Below, one piece after another: positions 8,497-16,795 of a DNA stretch of 64,000 nt (its first letter is position 1; each line of letters begins with the position of its first letter). Below the pieces are notes generated by a model. The model was not told where the DNA came from and did not search any database. It worked only from the letters and a program-made list of their open reading frames with translations. Made by a program: the position numbers and the translations under genes. Source of the stretch: Streptomyces venezuelae (GTDB taxonomy: Bacteria; Actinomycetota; Actinomycetes; Streptomycetales; Streptomycetaceae); NCBI RefSeq assembly GCF_008642375.1, contig NZ_CP029194.1:5254501-5318500 (forward strand), given 5' to 3'.

Positions 8497-10676
8497 CAGC
8501 GGCGGCCCGCCGCCAGGCCGCGGAAGGCGCAGACCGCCATCGTGGCCCCGGCAAGGCCCAGGAAGAGCGGGAGCGGGGCGGCGGCGAAGGCCTGCTGCCC
8601 CGCCCACCCGCCCCAGACGAGCACCCACACCACACCCGCCGTGACCCGCTCGCCCACGCCCAGCACGCGCAGCAGCAGGGCCGCGAGCAGCAGGCACAGC
8701 GCCTGGAGCACGATCGGCGTCACCGCCGCCGCCGGCCCCGCCGCCTCGCCGAGGAGGTCCGCACCCGGGCCGCCGGCCGCCGCGGGCCGCAGCCCCAGCA
8801 GAGGCGGGGCGGTGTGCAGGGCGAGGAACGTGGCGAGCAGGACCGTTCCGGCGAACGCCGGCCGGAAGGCGCGGAGACCGACTGCGGCGCCCTGGAGGGC
8901 GACGAGCAGCAGCCCCGCGAAGAGCGTGACGGGCGGGAGCGCGGTCAGCAGGCCGGTCCCGGAGAGCCGCTCCACGTCGAGCGCGCCGGAACCCGCGAGC
9001 GGGAACCAGAAGAGTCCGGCGGCGAGCCCGAGGCACAGCCAGAGCCCCAGCCGGAGGCGGGCCGCGGAGGTCCCCTCCGGCGCGGGGATCCGGTCCGCCC
9101 CCCGCGCGCCCGCCTGCCCCGCACGAGCCGGCGGCCGCCCCGGGACGGCCGCCGGCTCGTCCGTGCGCTGCCGGGGTACGTACACGGGGATGCCGAACGC
9201 GGGCGTCACCGACTCGTGCGTCCCGCGCAGATAGGCGCTCTCCCGCGCCCAGTTCGTGCCGTACCCGTCCTCCGCGCGCTCCTGCACCCGCGCGGCGGAC
9301 CGGGAGCCCTCGGCCGGTGCCCGGCCCTTGAGGACGGCCCGCAGACCCGGCACGCACACGACCGCCATCAGCGTCATGGAGCCGAGGACGGCGTACCCGG
9401 CCCCCGCGATGCCGTACGGCCCGAGGAGGAAGACCGCGCTGCCGAGGACCAGGACACACATCGCGCCCTGGAGCGCGGCGAGCATGCCCGTACGGCCCTG
9501 GACGCGCAGCACCCCGATGTACAGCTCGACGGCGACCCGGGGGAGCGCGGCGGCGGCGAGCAGCCGCAGCACGGTGGTGCCGTTCTCGGCGTACTCCTCG
9601 CCGAAGGGCGTGAGCAGCACCGGCGCGAGCACGACGAGCACGAGCACGACGGGGACGAGCAGCAGCACCATGCGGCGCAGCGCGCCCCGGACGCCCTCGG
9701 CGAGGGACTCGGGGCTGTGCGAGGCGTGCGCGGTGAGCGAGGAGGCCATGTTGATGGCCATGAACTCCATCGTGCCGCCGACGGTGTAGGCCGTGTAGAA
9801 GAAGGCGTTGTGGGCGGCGTCGAAGCGGACGGCGACCATCATCGGAAGCAGGCTGATCATCAGCAGGCTGAAGATCGAGCCGACGGAGTCCCCGGCGAGG
9901 AAGCGGCCGATCTCGCGCAGGGTGGGCGGCTCGCGGTCCCGGTCGGCGTGTGCCTGCCGGGGGATCAGGTGCCGGAAGACGAGCCAGCCGAGCGGCACCA
10001 CGGAGAGCACGATGGCCGCGGCCCAGGAGACGAAGACGCCGAGCACCGGCAGGCCGACGGCGAGGACGACGAGCAGGACGAGCTTGCCGAGCGAGAAGAC
10101 GGCGTTGCCGACGGGCACCCAGATGGCCCGTCTGAGCCCGGTGAGGACCGCGTCCTGGAGGGTGAGCAGGGCCCAGCCGATGCTGGCGGCGGTGAAGAAG
10201 ATCCCGGCGGACACGGTGCCGAGCGGGGCGTACGAGGGTCCCCACCAGTCCAGGGTGAGCAGGAAGACACCGCAGGCGACGCCCACGACGGCCGTGCTGA
10301 CCAGGTACAGGCGGACGACGAGCGGCCCGGTGGCCCGGCCGGCCCGGGGCACGTACCGGACGACGGCGCCGGTCAGTGTCGTCGCCGTGAGGGAGGCGAG
10401 CATCCGTTGGGCGGCGATGGCGGCGGAGCCCTGGCCGACCGCCTCCTCCGTGTAGTAGCGGGCCGCGACCAGCCAGAAGCCGAGCCCGAGGGCGGCGGAG
10501 ACGCCGGTGGAGAGCATGAGCGCGTAGGCGTTGCGGAACATGGAGTTCTCGCCGGAGTCGCCGGAGGCGGCCTTGGCTTCCGTGAGGTCCTTGCCGGCGG
10601 GTTCCGCCACGGCGGCGGCCGGAGGCTCCCCGGCCGCCGGATCGTCCGTCGCCCGCAGTCGTACGGTGTCGGTCAC
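8496..10676 (-). CDS. Polysaccharide flippase (Wzx/MATE-like) with extra C-terminal membrane domain
   Basis: 726 residues. After a 45-residue hydrophilic start, the first 400 residues form a polysaccharide-transporter (MOP superfamily) domain with about 12 helices, starting FRNAYALMLSTGVSAALG. A hydrophilic stretch of about 100 residues follows, then a second hydrophobic block of five or six helices. Flippases of this kind turn lipid-linked oligosaccharides across the membrane. Ordinary Wzx proteins end near 450-500 residues, so the C-terminal block is an addition of unknown role. The GTG start overlaps the aminotransferase stop by four bases. It converges on the GH26 gene and presumably serves the same glycan. 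Confidence 0.8.
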   Translation of the reverse strand: MTDTVRLRATDDPAAGEPPAAAVAEPAGKDLTEAKAASGDSGENSMFRNAYALMLSTGVSAALGLGFWLVAARYYTEEAVGQGSAAIAAQRMLASLTATTLTGAVVRYVPRAGRATGPLVVRLYLVSTAVVGVACGVFLLTLDWWGPSYAPLGTVSAGIFFTAASIGWALLTLQDAVLTGLRRAIWVPVGNAVFSLGKLVLLVVLAVGLPVLGVFVSWAAAIVLSVVPLGWLVFRHLIPRQAHADRDREPPTLREIGRFLAGDSVGSIFSLLMISLLPMMVAVRFDAAHNAFFYTAYTVGGTMEFMAINMASSLTAHASHSPESLAEGVRGALRRMVLLLVPVVLVLVVLAPVLLTPFGEEYAENGTTVLRLLAAAALPRVAVELYIGVLRVQGRTGMLAALQGAMCVLVLGSAVFLLGPYGIAGAGYAVLGSMTLMAVVCVPGLRAVLKGRAPAEGSRSAARVQERAEDGYGTNWARESAYLRGTHESVTPAFGIPVYVPRQRTDEPAAVPGRPPARAGQAGARGADRIPAPEGTSAARLRLGLWLCLGLAAGLFWFPLAGSGALDVERLSGTGLLTALPPVTLFAGLLLVALQGAAVGLRAFRPAFAGTVLLATFLALHTAPPLLGLRPAAAGGPGADLLGEAAGPAAAVTPIVLQALCLLLAALLLRVLGVGERVTAGVVWVLVWGGWAGQQAFAAAPLPLFLGLAGATMAVCAFRGLAAGRR

Positions 10677-11869
10677 CGGGCGCCGCCGGGGGCCTCCGAC
10701 AGGCGCGCGGGACGGGCCCCGGCCGCGCGCAGCACGCCCAGGACCTCGTCGGCGCGGCGCGGGTCCACCGGCAGGGCGTGCCGGGCGAAGCGGGCGGCGG
10801 CCGCCGGCGCGGGGGAGAGGTCGGTGAACGCCTCGCCCGCGTAGCTGTCGAGCGGCGGGTCGTAGACGTAGCCGGTGGTGATCCGGTGCCGGGCGAGGGC
10901 GGCGATCGCCGCGTCCCGGTCCTCGACGAGCAGCGGCACCCGGAACAGCGGCTGGGCCGGCTCGTCCGTGGCCGACGGCGTGCCGTACTCGCTGGCCAGG
11001 AGCCGGGCCGTGCCGGCGCGGTGGGCGGCGAGGACGCCGTCGAGCCGGGCAAGCCGGCGGGTGGTGCGACGGAGCCGCCCGGAGCCCGGCCGGAGCCGGT
11101 AGGCGTGCATGTCGACCCGGACCCAGGAGTGGAAGGGGGCGAGCGCGGGCGCGGCCGGCAGGGCCCGCCGCAGCTCGTCGGCGCGGAGCGGCATCCGGAT
11201 CTCCTCGCGCTCCTCCATCCCGAGCAGCCGTACCGCCGCGCGCGCGGGCCGGACGAGGCGCGTCCCGCGCAGGGCGGCCTCCACGTACGGCCGCGCCAGG
11301 TAGGCGAGTTCGTCGACGGTGCGGGAGGGGTGCAGCAACTCGTCGCGGGCGGTCGTGAGTTCCGCGCGCAGCTTCGGGTCGGCGAGGGCGAGGAAGCCGC
11401 CGGTCTTGGCGCCGGTGTGCTTCGAGAGGCTGAAGACGGAGGCCTCGCCGTACGTGCCGACGGGGCGCCCGCCGACCGTGGAGCCGATCGCGTGGGCGGC
11501 GTCCTCGATCAGCGGGATGCCGAGCCGGTCGCAGTGGGCCCGCAGCTCCGGTGCCGGGTCGGGATTCCCGTACAGATTGGTCGTGAGGACCGCGGACAGG
11601 CCGCGCCAGACGGACTCGGGTACGGCCGCCGTGTCGATCGACCCGTCCCGGGGGTCGAGCGGCGCCTGCACCGGGCGGAGCCCGGCGGCGAGCACGACGA
11701 AGAAGATGACGTCGTCGTTGACCGGTGACATGAGCACCCGGCCGCCGGGCTCGCACCAGTGGCGCAGCGCGAGGTAGAGCCCGAAGCGGCACGACGGCAC
11801 GTAGAGGCACTCTCTGCCCCCGAGCCGGTCGCGCATCCGCCCTTCCAGTTCCGCGTACGCAGAAACCAT
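10673..11869 (-). CDS. DegT/DnrJ/EryC1-family aminotransferase-like protein
   Basis: 398 residues of a PLP-dependent fold type I enzyme. Visible: TTNLYGN, the cofactor loop EDAAHAIGS (about 122-130) and the Schiff-base Lys150 in SLSKHTGAKTGG. The family makes amino sugars from keto-sugar nucleotides. The glycine-rich end of the active-site loop is GGF rather than the GEGG of typical sugar aminotransferases, so substrate or activity may differ. The ATG at 11869 is preceded by a G-rich Shine-Dalgarno. It is the first gene of a two-gene operon with the flippase, implying an amino sugar in the exported glycan (inference). Confidence 0.8.
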   Translation of the reverse strand: MVSAYAELEGRMRDRLGGRECLYVPSCRFGLYLALRHWCEPGGRVLMSPVNDDVIFFVVLAAGLRPVQAPLDPRDGSIDTAAVPESVWRGLSAVLTTNLYGNPDPAPELRAHCDRLGIPLIEDAAHAIGSTVGGRPVGTYGEASVFSLSKHTGAKTGGFLALADPKLRAELTTARDELLHPSRTVDELAYLARPYVEAALRGTRLVRPARAAVRLLGMEEREEIRMPLRADELRRALPAAPALAPFHSWVRVDMHAYRLRPGSGRLRRTTRRLARLDGVLAAHRAGTARLLASEYGTPSATDEPAQPLFRVPLLVEDRDAAIAALARHRITTGYVYDPPLDSYAGEAFTDLSPAPAAAARFARHALPVDPRRADEVLGVLRAAGARPARLSEAPGGAR

Positions 11870-12003
11870 GTGATTCCCCCCTGAATCCCCGGGCTCAATG
11901 TGGCCCAATCCGGACGGCACGTCAACAAGGCCCTCCGGCAGCGCGGTTGGCGTCGGCCAGGAGCCTTCCGTGCGGTCGTCCGGGGTGGCGTCCGGCGGTA
12001 CGA

Positions 12004-12045
12004 AAGGGGCCCGTTCCGGGTCGGTCGACCGTGAACGGGCCCTTT
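12004..12045 (-). terminator. Terminator of the sigma-factor gene
   Basis: A stem of 10 G/C-rich pairs (GGGCCCGTTC with GAACGGGCCC), extended by a G-U and two A-U pairs, closes a 16-base loop about 40 bases past the sigma-factor stop on the - strand. The - strand tail contains CTTTC. Confidence 0.55.
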
Positions 12046-12083
12046 CCGGAGCCATTTTGGCGGTTCGGGGCAGTCCGTGGAGG

Positions 12084-12950
12084 TCATTCCTCCAGAGTCA
12101 GGCCGCGACGCAGCCGGGCGAGGGTGCGGGCGAGCAGCCGGGACACGTGCATCTGCGAGATCCCGAGCTCCGTGCCGATCTCCGACTGGGTCATGCCGGA
12201 GACGAAGCGGAGGGAGAGGATGAGCCGGTCGCGGGCGGGCAGGGAGGCGATCATCGGCTTCAGGGAGGCGACGTACTCGATCCCGGTGAGCCCGTCGTCC
12301 TCGTAGCCGATCCGGTCGGCGAGGGTGGTGTCCCCGCTGCCCGCGTCGTCCTCCTCGGTCTTGGCGTCGAGCGAGCTCGCCGTGTAGGCGTTGCTGGCGG
12401 TCATGCCCTCGACGACCTCCTCCGGGGAGATCCCGAGCTCCTCCGCGAGTTCGGCGACGGTCGGGGCGCGGTCGAGGCGCTGGGCGAGCGCGTCACCGGC
12501 CCGCGCGAGGTCGAGGCGGAGCTCCTGGAGCCGGCGCGGGACGTGCACGGACCAGGACGTGTCGCGGAAGAACCGCTTGATCTCGCCGATGATCGTCGGC
12601 ATCGCGAACGTGGGGAACTCGACGCCCCGGGTCAGTTCGAAGCGGTCGATCGCCTTGATGAGGCCGATCGTGCCGACCTGGACGATGTCCTCCATCGGCT
12701 CGCTGCGGCTGCCGAACCGGGCGGCGGCGAACTTCACCAGTGCCAGGTTGAGTTCGACGAGGGTGTTGCGGACGTACGCATGGTCGTGGGTGCCCTCCTC
12801 CAGTTCGGAGAGGCGGGCGAAGAGCTGCTTCGAGAGGGCGCGCGCGTCGACCGCTCCGATGCGGTCGAGGGGCCCCTCGGGCAGGTGGTCGAGGGGGGTT
12901 ACCGCCGACGGCGCGTCGGGGGTACGCGGGGCGTCGAGCCGGGGTGACAT
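12084..12950 (-). CDS. Alternative sigma factor, SigB/SigF/SigG family
   Basis: 288 residues. Region 2 spans about 55-125 (YVRNTLVELNLALVKFAAARF, EDIVQVGTIGLIKAIDRF, FPTFAMPTIIGEIKRFFRD). Region 3 follows with VHVPRRLQEL, and region 4 ends the protein with a helix-turn-helix (MTQSEIGTELGISQMHVSRLL). The family is controlled by partner switching, and an antagonist and kinase gene lie divergently next door. From remembered gene order in S. coelicolor this may correspond to SigI, but the sequence alone does not separate it from its many paralogues. AAGGAG precedes the ATG. On the - strand a TTGACA occurs at 13067-13072, without a convincing -10. Confidence 0.9.
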   Translation of the reverse strand: MSPRLDAPRTPDAPSAVTPLDHLPEGPLDRIGAVDARALSKQLFARLSELEEGTHDHAYVRNTLVELNLALVKFAAARFGSRSEPMEDIVQVGTIGLIKAIDRFELTRGVEFPTFAMPTIIGEIKRFFRDTSWSVHVPRRLQELRLDLARAGDALAQRLDRAPTVAELAEELGISPEEVVEGMTASNAYTASSLDAKTEEDDAGSGDTTLADRIGYEDDGLTGIEYVASLKPMIASLPARDRLILSLRFVSGMTQSEIGTELGISQMHVSRLLARTLARLRRGLTLEE

Positions 12951-13183
12951 GGGTCTCCTTCATCGGTCTTCTGCTGCGGTTTGCGGCGCCTCCGAGGCCG
13001 GTCGTGTCGGGTGTCCTGTCAGGTGTTCCCCTCTAGCCCTACCTGGTGGACGCCGATGGTTGCAAGTGTCAATAGTCCGCTTTGGGTGGGTTTGTGGGGG
13101 CGATGTGTGCGCGGAAGGGGGCCCCGCTTGTAGGGTTCGAGGCACGTCAGTCGGCACCCGCGAGAGCGAGAAGAGGCACGGCC

Positions 13184-13555
13184 ATGGACCGCCAGCACAT
13201 CGGCAGCGCGCAGCCCGCGCGCCTGCGGGTCGAGGTCCGGACCGTGGGTGGGGGAAGCGAACTCCTCACCCCTGTGGGTGAGCTCGATCACCACACCGCC
13301 GAACTGTTGCGTGCGCCACTCGACTCCGCGCTCGACGCGGGCCGCCCGCGGCTCGTCATCGACTGCTCGGGTCTCGACTTCTGCGACTCGACCGGGCTCA
13401 ACGTCCTGCTCGGCGCCCGGTTGCGGGCGGACGCGGCGGGCGGCGGGGTCCATCTGGTGGCGATGCGGCCCGCGGTCGCCAGGGTGTTCCGCATCACCGG
13501 CGCGGAGGCCGTCTTCACGCTGCACGACACGCTCGGCACGGCCCTCCCCGGCTGA
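13184..13555 (+). CDS. Anti-sigma factor antagonist (STAS domain)
   Basis: 123 residues forming one STAS domain. Ser69 in the conserved CDSTGLN loop is the expected phosphorylation site for the partner kinase. Unphosphorylated, such proteins bind the anti-sigma factor and free the sigma factor. ATG at 13184 with AAGAGG upstream is used; an ORF extension back to 13082 is not family-like. It lies 233 bases from the divergent sigma gene and 70 bases before the kinase gene, giving a complete antagonist/anti-sigma/sigma set. Confidence 0.88.
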   Translation: MDRQHIGSAQPARLRVEVRTVGGGSELLTPVGELDHHTAELLRAPLDSALDAGRPRLVIDCSGLDFCDSTGLNVLLGARLRADAAGGGVHLVAMRPAVARVFRITGAEAVFTLHDTLGTALPG

Positions 13556-13625
13556 GGCCGGAGAGAGTCCGTTCACTCCGTACGTACCACCCCTCTGTCT
13601 CGTCAATCGGTGAGGTGAAGCGCTG

Positions 13626-14045
13626 ATGGACCAAGCTTCCGACGTCCGTACGCTCGCCCTCGGCGAGACCAGCGGCACCGTCCCGCTCGCCCGCGACTTC
13701 ACGCGGTCGGCGCTCACGGAGTGGGGCTGGCTTCCGGCCGCCACCGCCGACCGCAGGGCCGCCGCCGAGGACGTCCTGCTCGTCGTCTCCGAACTGGTCA
13801 CGAACGCCTGCCTGCACGCCGAGGGCCCCGAGCGGCTGCGCGTCCTGCGCGGCCCCCTGGTCGTACGCCTCGAAGTCACCGACCGCGGCGCCGGCCAGCC
13901 CGCCCCCCGCACCCCGCACCGCTCCGGCCGCCCCGGGGGCCACGGCATGTTCATCGTCCAGCGACTCTGCCTGGACTGGGGCATCGATCGCACCCCGGGC
14001 GCCCCCGGCAAGACGGTCTGGGCCGAACTGGCCGCACCCGCCTAG
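13626..14045 (+). CDS. Anti-sigma factor / serine kinase (RsbW-like HATPase)
   Basis: 139 residues of GHKL ATPase fold. The N box is ELVTNACLH, the G1 box is VTDRGAG and the G2 box is GGHGMFIV. Proteins of this type bind a SigB-family sigma factor to silence it and phosphorylate the STAS antagonist. GGTGAAG precedes the ATG. Likely partners are the antagonist upstream and the sigma factor on the opposite strand; Streptomyces has many such kinases and cross-talk is possible. Confidence 0.87.
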   Translation: MDQASDVRTLALGETSGTVPLARDFTRSALTEWGWLPAATADRRAAAEDVLLVVSELVTNACLHAEGPERLRVLRGPLVVRLEVTDRGAGQPAPRTPHRSGRPGGHGMFIVQRLCLDWGIDRTPGAPGKTVWAELAAPA

Positions 14046-14102
14046 CATTTTCACAAGTTCACCGGTTCCTCTGCCTTCCCTCCGCAAGGCCCCGGGCGTA
14101 CC

Positions 14103-14136
14103 TTGACGGCCAATCTGAAAGACCGTCAGTTACGTT
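14103..14136 (+). promoter_or_regulatory. Promoter/operator region of the sortase-substrate operon
   Basis: TTGACG at 14103-14108 could be a -35, with CAGTTA (14127-14132) as a poor -10. The same stretch holds an inverted repeat, TGACGG (14104-14109) and CCGTCA (14123-14128), separated by 13 bases, which could be an operator. It ends 18 bases before the first start codon of the four-gene operon. Confidence 0.35.
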
Positions 14137-14154
14137 GTGGTGAGGGGTGCTCGG

Positions 14155-14853
14155 GTGTCCAAGGTGCCGAACCGAAGGAGAACGGCCGCCGGTCTCACGG
14201 CGGCGGTCGCGGTGGCGGGCGCCGCCGTACTGACCGCCGCACCGGCCGCCCAGGCGACCGTCGTCGATGTGAACTACGCGTGCGTGACGAAGATCGGCCC
14301 GAAGGACGCCGTCTCGCCCGTCGACATCAAGGCCGTCAAGAGCGGCAGCGGCTACACGATCACGATGTCCTTCGAGAAGGGCGTCTCCGACAGCCCGATC
14401 GAGCTGGGCAAGGGCGTCATGACCCCGCGCGCCGAGCTCGTCCTCGGCGGGGCCGCGTCGGGCACGGTGAAGGTCAAGGGCACGCCGAACACGGCCGCCA
14501 TACCGCCGGACACCCCGATCAAGATCGGCACGCTGACCGGGACGTTCACGCCGACGAAGAACGGCAAGGTCACCTTCACGGCCGGCACGCTCATCGTGCA
14601 CGCCCTCGGCATGGACGCGGCCGAGTGCAAGCCGAAGAACAACCCCGCGCCCTCGCTGGAACTCGACGTGACGGGAGTCGCCGGCGACGACACCCCGCCG
14701 GCCGACGACGACAGCGACGACAACGGCTCCGGGTCCGAACTGCCCAAGACCGGCCCGCTCGACTCCGCCCTGGCCCTCGGGACCCTCGGCGGAACCGTCC
14801 TGCTGACCGGCGCCGCCGGAGTCCTCTGGCTCACGCGGCGCACGGCACGCTGA
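14155..14853 (+). CDS. Cell-wall protein with LPKTG sorting signal
   Basis: 232 residues: signal peptide ending near AQA (residue 35), one beta-rich domain (about 36-165) with Cys43 and Cys158 placed to form a disulphide, an acidic D/S/G spacer, then LPKTG at 196-200, a hydrophobic helix and a TRRTAR tail. This is a complete sortase signal. The domain has GGAASGTVKVKGTPN, and a matching block occurs twice in the protein encoded at 16792. GAGGGG lies seven bases before the GTG at 14155, which is preferred to the GTG at 14137. First gene of a four-gene operon. Most Streptomyces class E sortase substrates carry LAxTG, so LPKTG is unusual. Confidence 0.8.
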   Translation: MSKVPNRRRTAAGLTAAVAVAGAAVLTAAPAAQATVVDVNYACVTKIGPKDAVSPVDIKAVKSGSGYTITMSFEKGVSDSPIELGKGVMTPRAELVLGGAASGTVKVKGTPNTAAIPPDTPIKIGTLTGTFTPTKNGKVTFTAGTLIVHALGMDAAECKPKNNPAPSLELDVTGVAGDDTPPADDDSDDNGSGSELPKTGPLDSALALGTLGGTVLLTGAAGVLWLTRRTAR

Positions 14854-15716
14854 TGCGGGCGGCGGCGACCCGCTCCGGGCTCCTCGCCGCCGCGGCCGCC
14901 CTCCTCGGCGCGGTCGCGGCGGCACCCCCGGCAGCCCAGGCCTGGACGGCGGCCCCCGCGGCCGGACGGCCGTACGCCTATCTGGAGGGCCCCGCGGGGA
15001 GCGTCCTCCAGGACAGCCTGTCGGTGACCAACCCGGGCGCGCGGCCGCTCACCGTACGGCTCACGGGCGAGGGCGCGCCGGTGGCCTTCGCCGCGCGGAC
15101 CGTCACCGTGCCGGCCAGGACCCGGGCCGACGTGCCGTTCGCCGTGACCGTCACCGCGGACACCCCGCCGGGCGACCACCGCGGCACCGTGCGCGCCACG
15201 GCCGCCGGACGCGAGCTGAGCGTCGAGCTGCTCCTGCGGGTGAGCGGCCCGCGCCTCGTCGCGCTCACCGTCGAGGACGTCCGTGTCGACGAGACCACCG
15301 GCGCCCTCCGCTACACCCTGGTCAACCGCGGTACGACCGTCCTCGCCCCGACCCTCGCCGTCCGCGCCGAGGGCCTCCTCGGCACGGTCCTCGACCGGCC
15401 GGAGCGCGCCCTGCCGTTCACCCTGCGCCCCGGCGAGCGGGCCACCCGCACCGAACCCTGGCCGGACCCGCCCGCCCTCGACTCGGTCACCGTCCGGCTC
15501 ACCGCCCGCGCCCCCGGCGCGCCCCCCGCCACCGCCCGCGCCGAGGCGGCCTTCGCCGAGTTCCCCGCCCTCGCGGGGGCGGCCGGGCTGCTCCTCGCGG
15601 CGGCGGGCGGCGGCGCGTGGGCGGTGCGGCGACGGGGCAGGGCCGGAAGCCGTACGGATGCGGGTCCCCGTACCCGTACCCCTGCCCCGCACGCGTCGAC
15701 GGGAGCGACAACATGA
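14853..15716 (+). CDS. Secreted Ig-like membrane-anchored protein (DUF916-like)
   Basis: 287 residues: signal peptide (about 1-30), two Ig-like beta domains (about 35-130 and 130-225), one transmembrane helix near 235-255 and a basic tail, so type I topology with the bulk outside. The opening AYLEGPAGSVLQDSLSVTNPG, followed by repeated V-N-x-G strands, resembles the DUF916 proteins that accompany WxL surface proteins in Firmicutes; that likeness is my reading, not a proven match. The ATG overlaps the preceding stop by one base (TGATG) and the next gene overlaps by four, so expression is coupled. Confidence 0.7.
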   Translation: MRAAATRSGLLAAAAALLGAVAAAPPAAQAWTAAPAAGRPYAYLEGPAGSVLQDSLSVTNPGARPLTVRLTGEGAPVAFAARTVTVPARTRADVPFAVTVTADTPPGDHRGTVRATAAGRELSVELLLRVSGPRLVALTVEDVRVDETTGALRYTLVNRGTTVLAPTLAVRAEGLLGTVLDRPERALPFTLRPGERATRTEPWPDPPALDSVTVRLTARAPGAPPATARAEAAFAEFPALAGAAGLLLAAAGGGAWAVRRRGRAGSRTDAGPRTRTPAPHASTGATT

Positions 15717-16795
15717 GGCCGACGAGGCGGTCGCGTACGGCCGCGGCCCTGGTCACCGCCCTGCTCACGGCCCTCGCCCTCGCGCTGCCGCCCGCGGTCA
15801 CCGCGACGGCCGCGCCCGGGCCCGTCGTCGAGCTCTCGGCGGCCGAGGGAGGCAAGGGCGGCACGGTGACCGTCAGCGGCAGCGGCTGGAAGCCGGGCGC
15901 GCTGCTCATGCTCCTGATCTGCGGCCGGTCCGCGCCCGGCAAGGGCGTCATCGGCGGCACCAACTCCTGCGCCAACAGCGAGGGCCGGGCCGCCACCGTC
16001 GACGCCAGGGGAGCGTTCAGCGCGAAGCTCCCGGTCGCCGAACCGCCCAAGCCCTGCCCCTGCGTCGTGCACGTGGCCGGCGTCACCGGCCAACAGGGCG
16101 CGGTCGACAAGGAGTTCACGGTCGCCGGGCACCCCACGGCACCGCTACCCGAGCCCTCGGGCAACGGCCGGCTCGCCGTCCTCGCGGCCGTCCGCCTCGA
16201 CGGCTCCAGCGGTCTCCTCGTCTGGTTCGGGGCGCCGCCGCGCCGCGAGGTCGTCTTCACCGTCGGCAACCTCGGCTCGGCCGCCGTCAAGGACCCGGTC
16301 TTCGAGGTCGGCACGAGCCACGGCGTCTTCGCGCCGCAGTACGAGGAACGCCAGTGGCGCGGCACGATCGAACCCGGAAAGAAGGCCCTGGTCCGGCTCC
16401 CGGCCGAACTCACGGCGGGCGCGCACGGCGACTACCAGGTCTCCGTGCGGTACGCGGGCAAGGTCCTCGTCGAGCAGCCGTGGGGGGTGGGCCGCCCCTG
16501 GGGCGTGACGCTCTTCTGGGTGCTGCTCGCCGTCGTCGTGCCGGCCGCGCTGTTCCGGATCGGGATGGCGGTCGTGGACCGCGCCCGGCCCGCCGCGGGA
16601 CGCCCGTCCGCCGGCCGCCCGGGCCTCCGCCTTCCCCGTACGGCCGCACCGCGCCGCCGTACCCGCACGTCCGTCCCCGCCCCCGCCACCGGGGACGCGA
16701 GGGACGACGAACCGGCCACGGTCCTGCCGTGGTTCAGCCCTGACTCCGCACCGTCAGCGCCAGAGAGCAGTCCGACGACGAAGGGACATGCGTGA
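15713..16795 (+). CDS. Secreted membrane-anchored protein with neocarzinostatin-like Ig domain
   Basis: 360 residues: signal peptide (about 1-33), a first domain (about 35-135) with GGTVTVSGSGWKPGALL, four Cys and DARGAFSAKLPV that looks like the Ig fold of the neocarzinostatin family, a second beta domain (about 150-265), one transmembrane helix near 272-292 and a long basic, Pro-rich cytoplasmic tail. No sortase motif. The ATG at 15713 overlaps the upstream stop by four bases, and its stop overlaps the next GTG by four. Position between two sortase substrates suggests a membrane partner for them; binding has not been shown. Confidence 0.7.
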   Translation: MRPTRRSRTAAALVTALLTALALALPPAVTATAAPGPVVELSAAEGGKGGTVTVSGSGWKPGALLMLLICGRSAPGKGVIGGTNSCANSEGRAATVDARGAFSAKLPVAEPPKPCPCVVHVAGVTGQQGAVDKEFTVAGHPTAPLPEPSGNGRLAVLAAVRLDGSSGLLVWFGAPPRREVVFTVGNLGSAAVKDPVFEVGTSHGVFAPQYEERQWRGTIEPGKKALVRLPAELTAGAHGDYQVSVRYAGKVLVEQPWGVGRPWGVTLFWVLLAVVVPAALFRIGMAVVDRARPAAGRPSAGRPGLRLPRTAAPRRRTRTSVPAPATGDARDDEPATVLPWFSPDSAPSAPESSPTTKGHA

